Shown here: piece by piece, positions 18,156 through 27,571 of the stretch
Position numbering within the stretch: the first letter of the stretch is position 1
How the letters are laid out: each line of letters begins with the position of its first letter
Assembly: GCF_000246855.1 (NCBI RefSeq)
Contig: NC_016609.1
Span: forward strand, 6,398,744-6,462,743
DNA: 64,000 nt
Direction: 5' to 3'
DNA from: Niastella koreensis GR20-10
Lineage (GTDB): Bacteria > Bacteroidota > Bacteroidia > Chitinophagales > Chitinophagaceae
Notes under the pieces: generated by a model
The model's database searches: none
What the model was told of the DNA's origin: nothing
The model's input: the letters and a program-made list of their open reading frames with translations, nothing else
Program-made: the position numbers and the translations under genes

Positions 18156-19049
18156 ATGCAAGGGCTGATTTATTACATTTCGTTACCGTTCATTTATTTT
18201 CTTTCCCTCCTACCCTTTCCAATCTTATACAGGGTTAGTGATGGGTTCTATTTTATTCTTTACTACGTAATTGGCTATCGTAAAAAGATAGTTTTGCAAA
18301 ACCTTCGCAATTCTTTCCCCGAAAAACCGGAAAAAGAGATCAACAGATTGTGCAAGGATTATTTTCACTACCTCAGCGATCTCTTCCTCGAGAGTTTTAA
18401 AACGCTTACCATCGGGCGCGCGTCCATGTTAAAACGCTGCACCTTAAGCCCCGAAGCAAAAGACATTTTCGACCGCTATAACCAGGAAGGGCAAAGCATC
18501 ATGCTGGTAATGGGGCATTATGGCAACTGGGAATGGGCCGGCAATACCTTCAGCATCCTTTGTAAGCAAAAACTGTTTGTGGTGTATCACCCGTTTCGCA
18601 ATAAATACTTCAACGGGTTGATCGTTCGCATGCGTACGCGCTTCGGCACCGGGCTTATTGCCATGAAAGACACCTTTAAAGACATGGTGCGAAACAAGGC
18701 AATGATCACCACCACGGCCTTTATTGCCGACCAAACACCTTCGCCCGAAAGCGCCTCCTGGACTACTTTTTTAAACCAGGATACCCCTGTTTTCAAGGGC
18801 ACCGAAAAAATTGCCCAGAAAATGGGTTATCCTATTGTTTACATAACAATAAAGCGGCTGAAAAGAGGTTATTACAACATATTGGCGGAAGTTTTAGTGG
18901 AAAACGCTAAAAACACCGCCGAGGGGGAAATATCTGAATTGCACACCGCCAGACTGGAAAAAGACATCCGTGAACAACCTGAAATATGGCTCTGGTCACA
19001 CAGAAGATGGAAGCACAAACGCCCGGTAGAAAAAAAATCATTCGTATAA
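18156..19049 (+). CDS. Lipid A-type lysophospholipid/secondary acyltransferase (LpxL/HtrB family)
   Basis: 297 residues from ATG 18156. An N-terminal membrane segment (GLIYYISLPFIYFLSLLPF) is followed by KIVLQNLRNSFPEK and the acyltransferase motif GHYGNWEWAG, whose HxxxxD/E-type His and acidic residue match the LpxL/LpxM family. The C-terminus WLWSHRRWKHKRP is also diagnostic. These enzymes add a secondary acyl chain to lipid A at the inner membrane. A TTG at 18117 would extend the frame by 13 residues but lacks homology features. The desaturase gene follows after 20 bp, so the two probably act on the same lipids. Confidence 0.9.
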   Translation: MQGLIYYISLPFIYFLSLLPFPILYRVSDGFYFILYYVIGYRKKIVLQNLRNSFPEKPEKEINRLCKDYFHYLSDLFLESFKTLTIGRASMLKRCTLSPEAKDIFDRYNQEGQSIMLVMGHYGNWEWAGNTFSILCKQKLFVVYHPFRNKYFNGLIVRMRTRFGTGLIAMKDTFKDMVRNKAMITTTAFIADQTPSPESASWTTFLNQDTPVFKGTEKIAQKMGYPIVYITIKRLKRGYYNILAEVLVENAKNTAEGEISELHTARLEKDIREQPEIWLWSHRRWKHKRPVEKKSFV

Positions 19050-19069
19050 AAAACCCTTTGTCTCAAATC

Positions 19070-20089
19070 ATGCAAAAAAAACCGGGTCGGGAGCTGATCC
19101 TTGCTACAAAACCGTTTGCCAAAGAAATTGTATGGAAAAGCTGGTTGTACAGCTTAACTACCCTCGCTATCCTGATGGCGCTTGTTTCAGGCATTTATTT
19201 GTTGGACAATATTTACCTGCGGGTTGCCTGCAGCATTGGCGCCGGACTTACCATGGTGCGCATGTTCGTGATCTATCACGATCACCAGCATCATACCATC
19301 CTTAACCGGTCGGTTCCTGCCAATATCCTTTTCAACCTGTACGGTATTTTCATCCTGGCGCCTACCAGCATCTGGAAGCGGAGCCACGATTATCACCACA
19401 ACCATAATTCAAAATTATTCAGCGCCAGCATTGGTTCATATCCTATTATGACCAAACAACGGTTTCTGCAGGCCTCCAAAGCCGAGCAGCGTGGGTACCT
19501 GGCTGTGCGTCACCCGTTGACCATTGGTTTTGGCTATATCACCATGTTTATTATCGGCATGTGTTTGCGCTCTTTTCTCAGTGCGCCTAAACGTCACTGG
19601 GACTCACTCATTGCGTTGATCGTTCACTTTACCATCAGCACCCTGGTTTTTGTTTACCTGGGCTGGCTTACCTGGTTGCTCGCTGCCTTCATTCCATTTT
19701 TACTGGCCTTTATGATAGGCTCGTATCTGTTTTATGCGCAGCATAATTTCCCGGGCGTAACCTTCAGGGAAAAAGACGACTGGTGTTATGAGGAAGCAGC
19801 CATGTCATCGAGCAGCTACATGGTGATGAACCCATTCTGGAAATGGGTTACCGCCAACATCGGTTATCATCACATTCACCATATCAATTCGCGCATTCCG
19901 TTTTACCGTCTTCCCGAAGTAATGGCAAAGCTGCCACAGTTGAAGGAAGCAAAAACAACCAGCCTGAATCCCTGGGATATTGTGGCCTGTTTTAAGTTGA
20001 AGGTTTGGGACCCCGGTACCAATACAATGGTAGGACTTAAAGAAGTGTACTACGAACAGCCTGCCATAAGCGCGATCACCGCCAGTTAA
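19070..20089 (+). CDS. Membrane fatty acid desaturase
   Basis: 339 residues. The three histidine clusters of the di-iron membrane desaturases are present: HDHQHH near residue 68, HDYHHNHN near residue 107, and HHIHH near residue 268. Hydrophobic segments lie before the first cluster and between the second and third, as in acyl-lipid desaturases. ATG 19070 is 20 bp after the acyltransferase stop; in-frame codons upstream overlap the acyltransferase gene and look non-homologous. It may introduce double bonds into membrane phospholipid or lipid A acyl chains, for example on cooling; this is inferred from family and neighbour. Confidence 0.9.
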   Translation: MQKKPGRELILATKPFAKEIVWKSWLYSLTTLAILMALVSGIYLLDNIYLRVACSIGAGLTMVRMFVIYHDHQHHTILNRSVPANILFNLYGIFILAPTSIWKRSHDYHHNHNSKLFSASIGSYPIMTKQRFLQASKAEQRGYLAVRHPLTIGFGYITMFIIGMCLRSFLSAPKRHWDSLIALIVHFTISTLVFVYLGWLTWLLAAFIPFLLAFMIGSYLFYAQHNFPGVTFREKDDWCYEEAAMSSSSYMVMNPFWKWVTANIGYHHIHHINSRIPFYRLPEVMAKLPQLKEAKTTSLNPWDIVACFKLKVWDPGTNTMVGLKEVYYEQPAISAITAS

Positions 20090-20111
20090 CACTAACTATA
20101 TATTAAACGCG

Positions 20112-20147
20112 AATCCCTTTCCCGGCTCAGCCAGGAGAGGGATTTTT
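20112..20147 (+). terminator. Terminator after desaturase
   Basis: AATCCCT / AGGGATT outer stem with inner TCC/GGA and GGC/GCC pairs, small mismatches, then TTTTG. It closes the acyltransferase-desaturase unit. Confidence 0.65.
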
Positions 20148-20174
20148 GTTATATTTACTTATCCCCCAAACCCA

Positions 20175-21044
20175 ATGCCGGCATATATGATAAAAGACAG
20201 ATTTTATCCGCCTACAGGCCAACTGCTGAAATGGATTGGTAACAAACAAAAATTCGCGGCTGTTATCACCGATAACTTCCCGCCACAATTCAACCGGTAC
20301 CTGGAACCCTTTTTAGGCAGCGGGGCCATCCTGGCAACAGTAGCGCCTGTTAACGGCATTGGGGCAGATACCTTTAAACCCCTGATCGAGATCTGGCAAA
20401 CATTAAAAAGCCAGCCTACCATAGTAAAAGCCTGGTATGCCGAGCGCCGCTGCCTTATTAAAAACGAAACCACGAAAGAACAGATCTATAAAAGCGTTCA
20501 ACAATCTTATAACAGCAAGCCCAATGGAGCTGATTTTCTTTTCCTGTCAAGGTCGTGTTATGGCGGCGTCATCAGGTTTAGAAAAACAGACGGCTATATG
20601 TCAACCCGCTGTGGCCCCCATACGCCTATTCCTCCCGAATCTTTTAATAAACGGGTAGACAGGTGGTACAACCGGATAAAGCATACCGAATTCATGCACG
20701 CCGATTACAAAGAAACTTTTGCCATGGCCCAAAAAGGCGATCTGATCTATTGCGATCCGCCCTACTCCTTCAGCCAAAGTATTCTGTATGGTGCGCAGGC
20801 TTTTAGCCTGGCTGAGCTGTTTGAAGAAATCGCCCGGGCAAAACAAAAAGGCGTATTTGTAGCGCTTAGCATCGATGGTCATAAAAAATCGGGCAACTTC
20901 ATTTGCGATCTGCCTATTCCTCCCAACCTGTTTGAACGCGAAGTGTTTGTTGACGTAGGCGTTTCCATGCTGCGCCGATTTCAGCGGGAAGGCGAAACCC
21001 TAAACGATGAAAACGTACACGACCGGCTTTTATTAACGTATTAA
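20175..21044 (+). CDS. D12-class DNA N6-adenine methyltransferase (Dam-like), orphan
   Basis: 289 residues. LLKWIGNKQKFA and the following YLEPFLGSGAIL match motifs X and I (SAM binding) of D12-class enzymes such as Dam and M.DpnII, and DLIYCDPPYSF is motif IV (DPPY). CYGGVIRFRKTDGYMSTRCG fits the conserved target-recognition-side block. There is no restriction endonuclease gene beside it, so it looks like an orphan methylase with an epigenetic or phage-protection role; the target site is not readable. The ATG at 20187 is an alternative start. Confidence 0.88.
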   Translation: MPAYMIKDRFYPPTGQLLKWIGNKQKFAAVITDNFPPQFNRYLEPFLGSGAILATVAPVNGIGADTFKPLIEIWQTLKSQPTIVKAWYAERRCLIKNETTKEQIYKSVQQSYNSKPNGADFLFLSRSCYGGVIRFRKTDGYMSTRCGPHTPIPPESFNKRVDRWYNRIKHTEFMHADYKETFAMAQKGDLIYCDPPYSFSQSILYGAQAFSLAELFEEIARAKQKGVFVALSIDGHKKSGNFICDLPIPPNLFEREVFVDVGVSMLRRFQREGETLNDENVHDRLLLTY

Positions 21045-21062
21045 TCTCGCGCCTTTCCAAAA

Positions 21063-22085
21063 TCACCATACATTCCGCGGACAGGTATCGGCATACCGGT
21101 TACCAATCAAAAAACCAATGATCAGTTCGTGCGTGCCCCTGCTGGCAGTATTTAAGGCTGTTTTTGTATAATCGTAGGAGTAACCAATATTAAAAGTATT
21201 TGCCACATTCAGACCAACCATACCGGCATAGCCATCCTGCAGGCGATAACTGGCGCCCAGCCATAACAGGTCCTGGTATTGCAGTTTCATGTTTACATCA
21301 AACTGTGGGTTCGTAGGGGTACCCTGCACGTATTTTACCATAACAGAAGGCAGGGCATTGATATCGTCGTTCAACAAAAAACGATACCCCGCTGTGGCAA
21401 AGAAATGCGGAATGGCTTTGCCGGTAACCGGCGCGGTATTATTGCCATAGCTTATCGCTGAAGGAATGATCTGTTGGGCAGACACCCCCACAAAATAATC
21501 TCTTGAATACAACCAAAGCCCCGCATTGAGGTCGGGTTTCAACTTGTTTATATTACCACTGGTTTGCGCCGGATCTGTATTTACGCCATCGCCAAAGTCA
21601 GTCTTGGACATATCACGATGCAACTGGTTGATACCGGCGCCAAAACCAGCCGCCAGGTTGGTGTTGGGCGTTAGGCCTATATGATAAGCGTACGTAACAT
21701 TCGCAGTAAAGTTGTTGAAGTTGCCGGTATGATCGTTTAACAGGATCAGCCCGATGCCGCTGTGTGGTTTGGAAGGTGTGTAGTTCTCCCAATAGGATTC
21801 GCCGCGCGGGTTTTCACCGGGTAATTGAAAAGAAGTAGGCGTTGTTTTTGTGTCTTCCTTGTCAATAGGTCCCTGTACCGTTACATAAGCGGTTCGCGGC
21901 GCCCCGTTCAACCCAACCCACTGATCGCGGGCGCTTGCTTTTACATCCCAGTAATTTTCGATACCCGTAAGCGCGGGGTTCAAAATGTAATTGTTTAAAA
22001 TATATTGGGTATAGTGAGGTTTTTGTTGTGCCTGCACAACCATTACACTCAAAACAAACAACCAGCTTATGTACAGTTTTTTCAT
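21063..22085 (-). CDS. PorP/SprF-family type IX secretion membrane protein
   Basis: 340 residues with a signal peptide (MKKLYISWLFVLSVMVVQAQ). The beginning of the mature part, HYTQYILNNYILNPALTGIE, is the diagnostic PorP/SprF start, and the rest has alternating beta strands of an outer-membrane barrel. PorP/SprF proteins anchor or export specific type-B-CTD cargo through the type IX secretion system. The start lies 4 bp after the stop of the giant type-B protein, so the pair is a cargo-partner operon. Confidence 0.93.
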   Translation of the reverse strand: MKKLYISWLFVLSVMVVQAQQKPHYTQYILNNYILNPALTGIENYWDVKASARDQWVGLNGAPRTAYVTVQGPIDKEDTKTTPTSFQLPGENPRGESYWENYTPSKPHSGIGLILLNDHTGNFNNFTANVTYAYHIGLTPNTNLAAGFGAGINQLHRDMSKTDFGDGVNTDPAQTSGNINKLKPDLNAGLWLYSRDYFVGVSAQQIIPSAISYGNNTAPVTGKAIPHFFATAGYRFLLNDDINALPSVMVKYVQGTPTNPQFDVNMKLQYQDLLWLGASYRLQDGYAGMVGLNVANTFNIGYSYDYTKTALNTASRGTHELIIGFLIGNRYADTCPRNVW

Positions 22086-22089
22086 ATTG

Positions 22090-25000
22090 CTATCGAATAA
22101 TATCTACATAACCCGACATCGTGGTTCTGCCATTTCCCGGATTGATGATATAATAATACGTTCCTACAGGCAACGGACTTCCATTGAACATTCCATCCCA
22201 TGATTGCGAATAACCTGCCGACTTGTAAACCAGTTGTCCATACCGGTTAAACACTTCAACCGTAGCACCGGGATAGGTGTTCAGGTATTTGATCTCCCAG
22301 CGATCATGGATGCCATCCCCGTTTGGCGAGAAGGCATTGGGTACATGGATCGCCTTTAATACTTTAATATTAATGTCGTCTGAAGCTTTGCAGCCCTCCG
22401 ATGAAGTGGCCGTAAGGGTATAACTGATATCGTCAGCTGGCGAAGCCTGGGGCTGCAGAATGGCCGGGTTACTTAATGCGGTAGGCGGCGTCCATCTGTA
22501 GCTCAGGTTATTGCCCGAAGCCGTGGCCGGCAACGTAAAATAATTTCCTTCCAGCATATAGCTGTCGGGCCCTGCATTTACTATGGGCAGGGGATATACC
22601 TCTTCTGTTTGTGTTATTGAATTTACGCAACTGTTGTCAGCGGTAAACACATACTGCAGGGTATCTGTTCCTGCTTTGGCTGTGGCCGGACTGAACACCC
22701 CGCCCTTGCTAACGCCTTTACCTGTATACACGCCAAATCCGGTCAGTCCATTCAGTACCGATGCCTGGGTTAATTGAAAAGGCGCCACATCTATACAAAC
22801 CGGGGTAATGGGGTTGAATTGTAATTGAGGAATGGCCAGTTCCGTGAACGTTTTACTGGAAGAACTCAAACAGGTTTGCCCGGAGTAAGCCACCACCTGT
22901 ACCAGGTAATTTTTTGTAGCGGGGTTAAACAGTACCGGGTATTGTGAACTGTATTTTTTGCCGGCAGTGGGATCTTCATCTATTGTTTTGTTGGTAGGGT
23001 CGTTGCCATAATCCCAGTAAATTTCCAGGCGAATGATGTTCCCAAAATCAACTGTTGAATTATTGGTGAACGTAAGTAGTTTGTTACTGCAAACGGAATT
23101 GCCATCATCGAAGGCAAATGCAGCCTGCGGCGTAGTACCATTTATGGTGAGCACCTGTTTAACCGAATCGGCACAGCCATTATTGGAAGTAACCTTTAAG
23201 AACACGGTATAATTACCGGTAGCGGTGTACTTATGCTGCGGATTTTGTACGGAAGCGGTATTATTCGCCGGCGTAGAATTGGGATCGCCAAACGTCCACA
23301 GGTATTGAAAGGAGGCCTGCGTGCCATCGGCAATAGTACTGGTATCGGTGAATTTTGAAAAGGGATCACTCAAACAGTTTTCCGGCAAAATAAACCCGGC
23401 GGTTGGCTGTGCGGTAATAGCAATTTGTTTGGCGGGCGCTTTATTGATACAGCCCTGATCGCTTTGGGCAGTTAAATTAATGGTATAGCTGCCCGTTGCT
23501 GCGTATGTATAATTAAAAGCAGCATTGGATGTTTTTGTAAGCGTTTGACCATCCCCCATAGTCCAGGTGTAGCTGGCAATAGTACCGCTGCTGATGGTTG
23601 ATCCATCCTGCACATTAATATCGTGCCCTACACAATATGGACCGGTGGTTTGAAAAGCCGCCACCGGCAATGGATTTATGATTACCGGTTTTTGTACCGT
23701 ATCGGTTAAACAGCCTACCTGCGTTATGGCAGATAAAGACGCGTTGAAAGTAGCCGCTGTTTTGTAGATCTCATAAGGATTCTTTGCACCCGATACATCT
23801 CCATTGCCAAAGCTCCACGACCATTTGATGATCGGGTTGTCGCCTGTTTGCGATTGATCGGTAAAGTAAGTGGTATCGCCCAAACAGGTACCGGTAAAAG
23901 CAAATCCTGCTGTGGGTTTCGGATATACCTTCAGATCGAAATCTATTTCCTGTTCGCCGGTGCAGCCATCGGGCGTTGGATTATTGGCGATGATCTTGAT
24001 GGGATATGTTCCCGGCGCCGGTCCTTTATATAGGTTAGGCAGCCGGTACAGGTAGAGTTGTTTGCCATTTTTTACAAACGAGGAATCCGCTACGGGCGAA
24101 TTGATCAATTCATCGGGGTACAACCCACCGAACTGCCACTGTACTTTGGTGGGCATATACGGAAAGGTCATGGAGAAATTAAACGGCGCATCGGTACAGG
24201 TAGCCGGGTAATCAACAATTGAGTATTCGTTCTTTATTGAAATAAACTGGTAAAGGTCTTTCAGGTTCATCCCGCCCGAAAAACCATACGACTCCACATT
24301 TCCCAGTCCATAGGCAATGATATTGAAACCGGTGTCACAGGTAATATTATGCGTACCTGCTGTCGTTCTTATTTGCGCAAACACATATCCATTATCCTGC
24401 GGCACAGGGGTAAAACTGTTAAATGATGCCCCGTCTATCTTAAAACTACTGATGGCAGACGGATCATTTTTCAACACCACATTTAGAAAATGCGTATTGA
24501 TATTAATACCCGGCGGCTGCATGGAGTTTAAGGTAACGGCAGCAATGGTTTGTTCAACCGGGTTTAAATAGATCATCTCCGGATCACCGTTGGAGGTATT
24601 GCCATCACAACCCTGCGTAGTAAAATACTCCGAAACCAGGATGGGTTTGTCAGACTCAATAACATTGGTGGTATTACTGGTGAATTCGTAATAAAAGTTG
24701 TTTACAAAACTGGTTGCCGCAATGGGCGAACCATTTAGCGTAACGTTTGCCGTGGGATCCGATTTTACAATGCGAAAGATATTCGTGGGGTTGGTCAGCT
24801 CGGGCACGGTGATGTATTTCTTCCCCCAGGTAGCGGTGGGGTACATTTCCTGGTACAGGTTATCGGCCGTACCGGCTCCCGGGCACCCAATGGTAATTTT
24901 ACCGCTTCCGCAAAAAACTGCAATGCGTTTACAGCCCGAACCATTGTTCAACGATCGCACCCTTGACCCGGTAAGGTCAACGCCACTGTTGCCGGAGATG

Positions 25001-25605
25001 GTGCCCAGCACATTATAGATCTGGCCCTGTTGTAAAGTAACCAGAAAAGGAACATTGGCAGCCTTTCCGCCTTTGGTAGTAGCGCTCGGTGTTATTTCCA
25101 CCGTAGTGGTGCCGGTATCGGCGGCTATTACAAAAAAATAGGAATAAGAGCTGGGGTCGTTGGAGCGCTGGGTATAATTCACTGAGTAGTAATCCCTGCC
25201 AAGCGTAGCGGTAGGTAAACAAACGGTGGCGCCCGAAACCGCACTTACATAAATAAAACTATATACAACTACCGGCTTATCAGCGGTTACATGAATGCCG
25301 TGGTTATACAAACCATCATCCATCAATGCAGCTGCCCTTGGAATATCGATGGTGGTAATTTGATTGGGCTGAACCGTAAAACTTTGTGAGAACCCGATAC
25401 TGGCAATGGTAACCTGGCCAGAGGTGGCCACATCGGAAGTAATGTACAATTGCATTTTCTCAGCCGGGGTACCGGTAAACATGCGTACGTGGTTGCCATA
25501 GCCAATCCAGAAATCTTTCCCCTTATTGGAAAAATCCTGTGCAGTTAATACGGAAGAAATGCATAGAGCAGTCAGTACCAATACAGTTCTAAGCAAGCTG
25601 GGCAT
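22090..25605 (-). CDS. Giant secreted PKD-repeat protein with type-B T9SS C-terminal domain
   Basis: 1171 residues with a signal peptide. The N-terminal 400 residues (FSNKGKDFWIGYGNHVRM at the mature start) fit the IgGFc-binding-like N domain. At least four PKD-like modules follow, recognisable by WSFGNGD, YTWTMGDGQ, YLWTFGDPN and IYWDYGND. The last 90 residues contain PNAFSPNGDGIHDRW, VFNRYGQLVY and YYYIINPG, the type-B gliding-motility CTD that sends proteins through T9SS. The protein is likely on the cell surface or released, perhaps an adhesin. Its PorP/SprF partner follows directly. Confidence 0.93.
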   Translation of the reverse strand: MPSLLRTVLVLTALCISSVLTAQDFSNKGKDFWIGYGNHVRMFTGTPAEKMQLYITSDVATSGQVTIASIGFSQSFTVQPNQITTIDIPRAAALMDDGLYNHGIHVTADKPVVVYSFIYVSAVSGATVCLPTATLGRDYYSVNYTQRSNDPSSYSYFFVIAADTGTTTVEITPSATTKGGKAANVPFLVTLQQGQIYNVLGTISGNSGVDLTGSRVRSLNNGSGCKRIAVFCGSGKITIGCPGAGTADNLYQEMYPTATWGKKYITVPELTNPTNIFRIVKSDPTANVTLNGSPIAATSFVNNFYYEFTSNTTNVIESDKPILVSEYFTTQGCDGNTSNGDPEMIYLNPVEQTIAAVTLNSMQPPGININTHFLNVVLKNDPSAISSFKIDGASFNSFTPVPQDNGYVFAQIRTTAGTHNITCDTGFNIIAYGLGNVESYGFSGGMNLKDLYQFISIKNEYSIVDYPATCTDAPFNFSMTFPYMPTKVQWQFGGLYPDELINSPVADSSFVKNGKQLYLYRLPNLYKGPAPGTYPIKIIANNPTPDGCTGEQEIDFDLKVYPKPTAGFAFTGTCLGDTTYFTDQSQTGDNPIIKWSWSFGNGDVSGAKNPYEIYKTAATFNASLSAITQVGCLTDTVQKPVIINPLPVAAFQTTGPYCVGHDINVQDGSTISSGTIASYTWTMGDGQTLTKTSNAAFNYTYAATGSYTINLTAQSDQGCINKAPAKQIAITAQPTAGFILPENCLSDPFSKFTDTSTIADGTQASFQYLWTFGDPNSTPANNTASVQNPQHKYTATGNYTVFLKVTSNNGCADSVKQVLTINGTTPQAAFAFDDGNSVCSNKLLTFTNNSTVDFGNIIRLEIYWDYGNDPTNKTIDEDPTAGKKYSSQYPVLFNPATKNYLVQVVAYSGQTCLSSSSKTFTELAIPQLQFNPITPVCIDVAPFQLTQASVLNGLTGFGVYTGKGVSKGGVFSPATAKAGTDTLQYVFTADNSCVNSITQTEEVYPLPIVNAGPDSYMLEGNYFTLPATASGNNLSYRWTPPTALSNPAILQPQASPADDISYTLTATSSEGCKASDDINIKVLKAIHVPNAFSPNGDGIHDRWEIKYLNTYPGATVEVFNRYGQLVYKSAGYSQSWDGMFNGSPLPVGTYYYIINPGNGRTTMSGYVDIIR

Positions 25606-25818
25606 GGGGTTCGGGTTGGGATGTTAGTCTTGAACTTTGTTCGACTGAAGATAAATTTAAAAGTTTAATATTTGAATCAAACAACCAGTCATTAACAAAC
25701 TTCCGGTTAAAAATGGTGCCGGAAAACCTACCGGAAATCCAGTAGAAAAGATTCACGCCCTTCCGGTATTGTAGTTCTACCCCGATCCTTTCAAATTTGT
25801 GGTTGAAAAATATAGTCT

Positions 25819-26277
25819 ATGAAAAAGATACTTACCGTACTAATGTCAGCATTCCTGCTTACAGGCGCCATTTCCTGTAAAAAAAGTTCTGACGGAAATA
25901 ACAACAATACCAATTCCGGAGCGAAGTCTATCGTAATCAAAATCACTTTGTCGCCCGTACCCGGTACCAACCAGGGCTCGTTCACCGGAGCAGTGAATGC
26001 CATGCTCCCCGGTACGGATCTCGCAACCTGGAAAGTGAATGATGTGGTTCGCTCCAATGAAACCACCATTGGGTTTACTACAGCCGATTTTAAGAACGGC
26101 GTGCTGACGCTGGAAACCACCGCACCGGTTACCATTACCAACCTGTCGGTATCGGGTGTTACAACTGCCCAGTTTCCCTATACGGCAACTGTTCAGTGGA
26201 CCCTCGGCGGAAAGGCCAATGATCCCATAAGCCTTCCTGTAACCAGCACCATGACACGATCTTACGAAATCAAATAA
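25819..26277 (+). CDS. Small lipoprotein of unknown function
   Basis: 152 residues. MKKILTVLMSAFLLTGAISC is a type II signal with lipobox GAISC. The mature part starts with a Lys/Ser/Asn-rich linker and continues as a beta-rich domain (SIVIKITLSPVPGTNQGSF, PVTITNLSVSGVTTAQFPYT). It resembles many Bacteroidota surface lipoproteins but no family is recognised. It is divergent from the PKD gene (213 bp between) and ends at a good terminator. Confidence 0.75.
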   Translation: MKKILTVLMSAFLLTGAISCKKSSDGNNNNTNSGAKSIVIKITLSPVPGTNQGSFTGAVNAMLPGTDLATWKVNDVVRSNETTIGFTTADFKNGVLTLETTAPVTITNLSVSGVTTAQFPYTATVQWTLGGKANDPISLPVTSTMTRSYEIK

Positions 26278-26308
26278 TTTTACCCCGTACAATTATGGTT
26301 TAACGCCG

Positions 26309-26340
26309 AAGGGCTGTTCTTACAAGAGCAGCCCTTTTGT
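26309..26340 (+). terminator. Terminator after small lipoprotein
   Basis: AAGGGCTG / CAGCCCTT stem extended by TCTT/AAGA, followed by TTGTT, about 30 bp after the lipoprotein stop. Confidence 0.75.
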
Positions 26341-26378
26341 TATTTTGCCTAACTTGCTTCACTAACATAAGCATCACT

Positions 26379-27200
26379 ATGAAACAAACGATCCTGCTTC
26401 TTTTATTGGCTACCTGCCTGCACCTGCATGCCCAAACCACGTATGAAATAAAGAAGAACATTGGCTATTATCCCGAGACTGCTTCGCAAAACGACAGCTA
26501 TATCAAATCTCAATGTACCATTGACCTTTATTACCCTGCCAACAAAAAGAACTTCACCACCGTGATCTGGTTCCATGGGGGCGGACTAACCGGCGGCAGC
26601 AAAGAGATCCCTAAACAGCTTATGGAGAATGGTTTTGCGGTGATTGGGGTGGGTTACCGGCTTTCGCCAAAAGTAAAAGCAGCAACCTGCATTGAAGATG
26701 CGGCAGCGGCCACCAACTGGGTGTTCAAACATATTGCAGAATATGGCGGAAATCCCAATGCCATCTTTATCTCCGGGCATTCTGCAGGCGCTTATCTTTC
26801 ATTGATGATCACCATGGACAAAAAATACCTGAATAAATACGACTTCGATGCTAACAAAATAGCCGGTGTTATTTCGCTCAGTTCACAAACCATCACGCAT
26901 TTCGCCATCAGGAATGAAAGAGGCATAAAAGAAACGCAACCTGTAATTGACGAATATGCGCCGCTGTACCATGTCCGGCAGGACCTTCCGCCCATTATTT
27001 TGTTTACAGGCGATGCAGAAAAAGAAATGCTGGGCCGGTATGAAGAAAATGCTTACCTGTACAGAATGCTGAAGTTAAATAAAGTGGCAGAAGTAAAACT
27101 CTATAAAATGGATGGGTACGATCACGGCAGTATGCCGCAGGCCTCTTATCCGTTGATGATAAAAGAAATTGCCCGTTTACAAAAGGAAATAAAAAATTAG
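26379..27200 (+). CDS. Secreted alpha/beta hydrolase (esterase/lipase-like)
   Basis: 273 residues from ATG 26379 with a signal peptide (MKQTILLLLLATCLHLHAQ). The oxyanion-hole motif HGGG is in WFHGGGLTGG, the nucleophile in ISGHSAGAYLSL, the acid in LFTGDAEKEM and the His in GYDHGSM, so the triad is complete. It resembles the BD-FAE/hormone-sensitive-lipase branch. The frame opens upstream at 26337, but that part crosses the terminator of the previous gene. The substrate is unknown; the signal peptide points to the periplasm. Confidence 0.88.
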   Translation: MKQTILLLLLATCLHLHAQTTYEIKKNIGYYPETASQNDSYIKSQCTIDLYYPANKKNFTTVIWFHGGGLTGGSKEIPKQLMENGFAVIGVGYRLSPKVKAATCIEDAAAATNWVFKHIAEYGGNPNAIFISGHSAGAYLSLMITMDKKYLNKYDFDANKIAGVISLSSQTITHFAIRNERGIKETQPVIDEYAPLYHVRQDLPPIILFTGDAEKEMLGRYEENAYLYRMLKLNKVAEVKLYKMDGYDHGSMPQASYPLMIKEIARLQKEIKN

Positions 27201-27571
27201 CCCGCCTCTTCCGCCATCACACGGCTTCAGCGGGGTCATCTTCCTGCCCGATAAAAAAAGAGCAACCGGGGCACCGATAATGAAAAAGGCCCGGGGCAGG
27301 AATAATTGGCAGCACATGAGTTTGTTCAGCTAATTAATGGTTATATTCGTATTGAAAGCCTACCCCGGCAAGGCATCCGGGTAATTGTTGGCTTATTGCT
27401 CAGAAAGCCTTTTTCCTTTGTATCGCATCTTTATTCCTTATTTTATTCAATTCGTTCCTTCCCATCCGGCATTCATTGAAACGCGCTGTAAAAACCTTTG
27501 CTTTCAAGGTAGCTTCGTAATGCGTGCCACAACCATGCAACGAAGGATTGCTCATTAAAAAAAACTGTATT
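27201..27571. other. Intergenic region, no gene found
   Basis: About 370 bp between the hydrolase and methyltransferase genes. Short frames on both strands have no recognisable sequence. No clear terminator or promoter box could be picked out. A long untranslated leader for the methyltransferase is possible. Confidence 0.4.
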
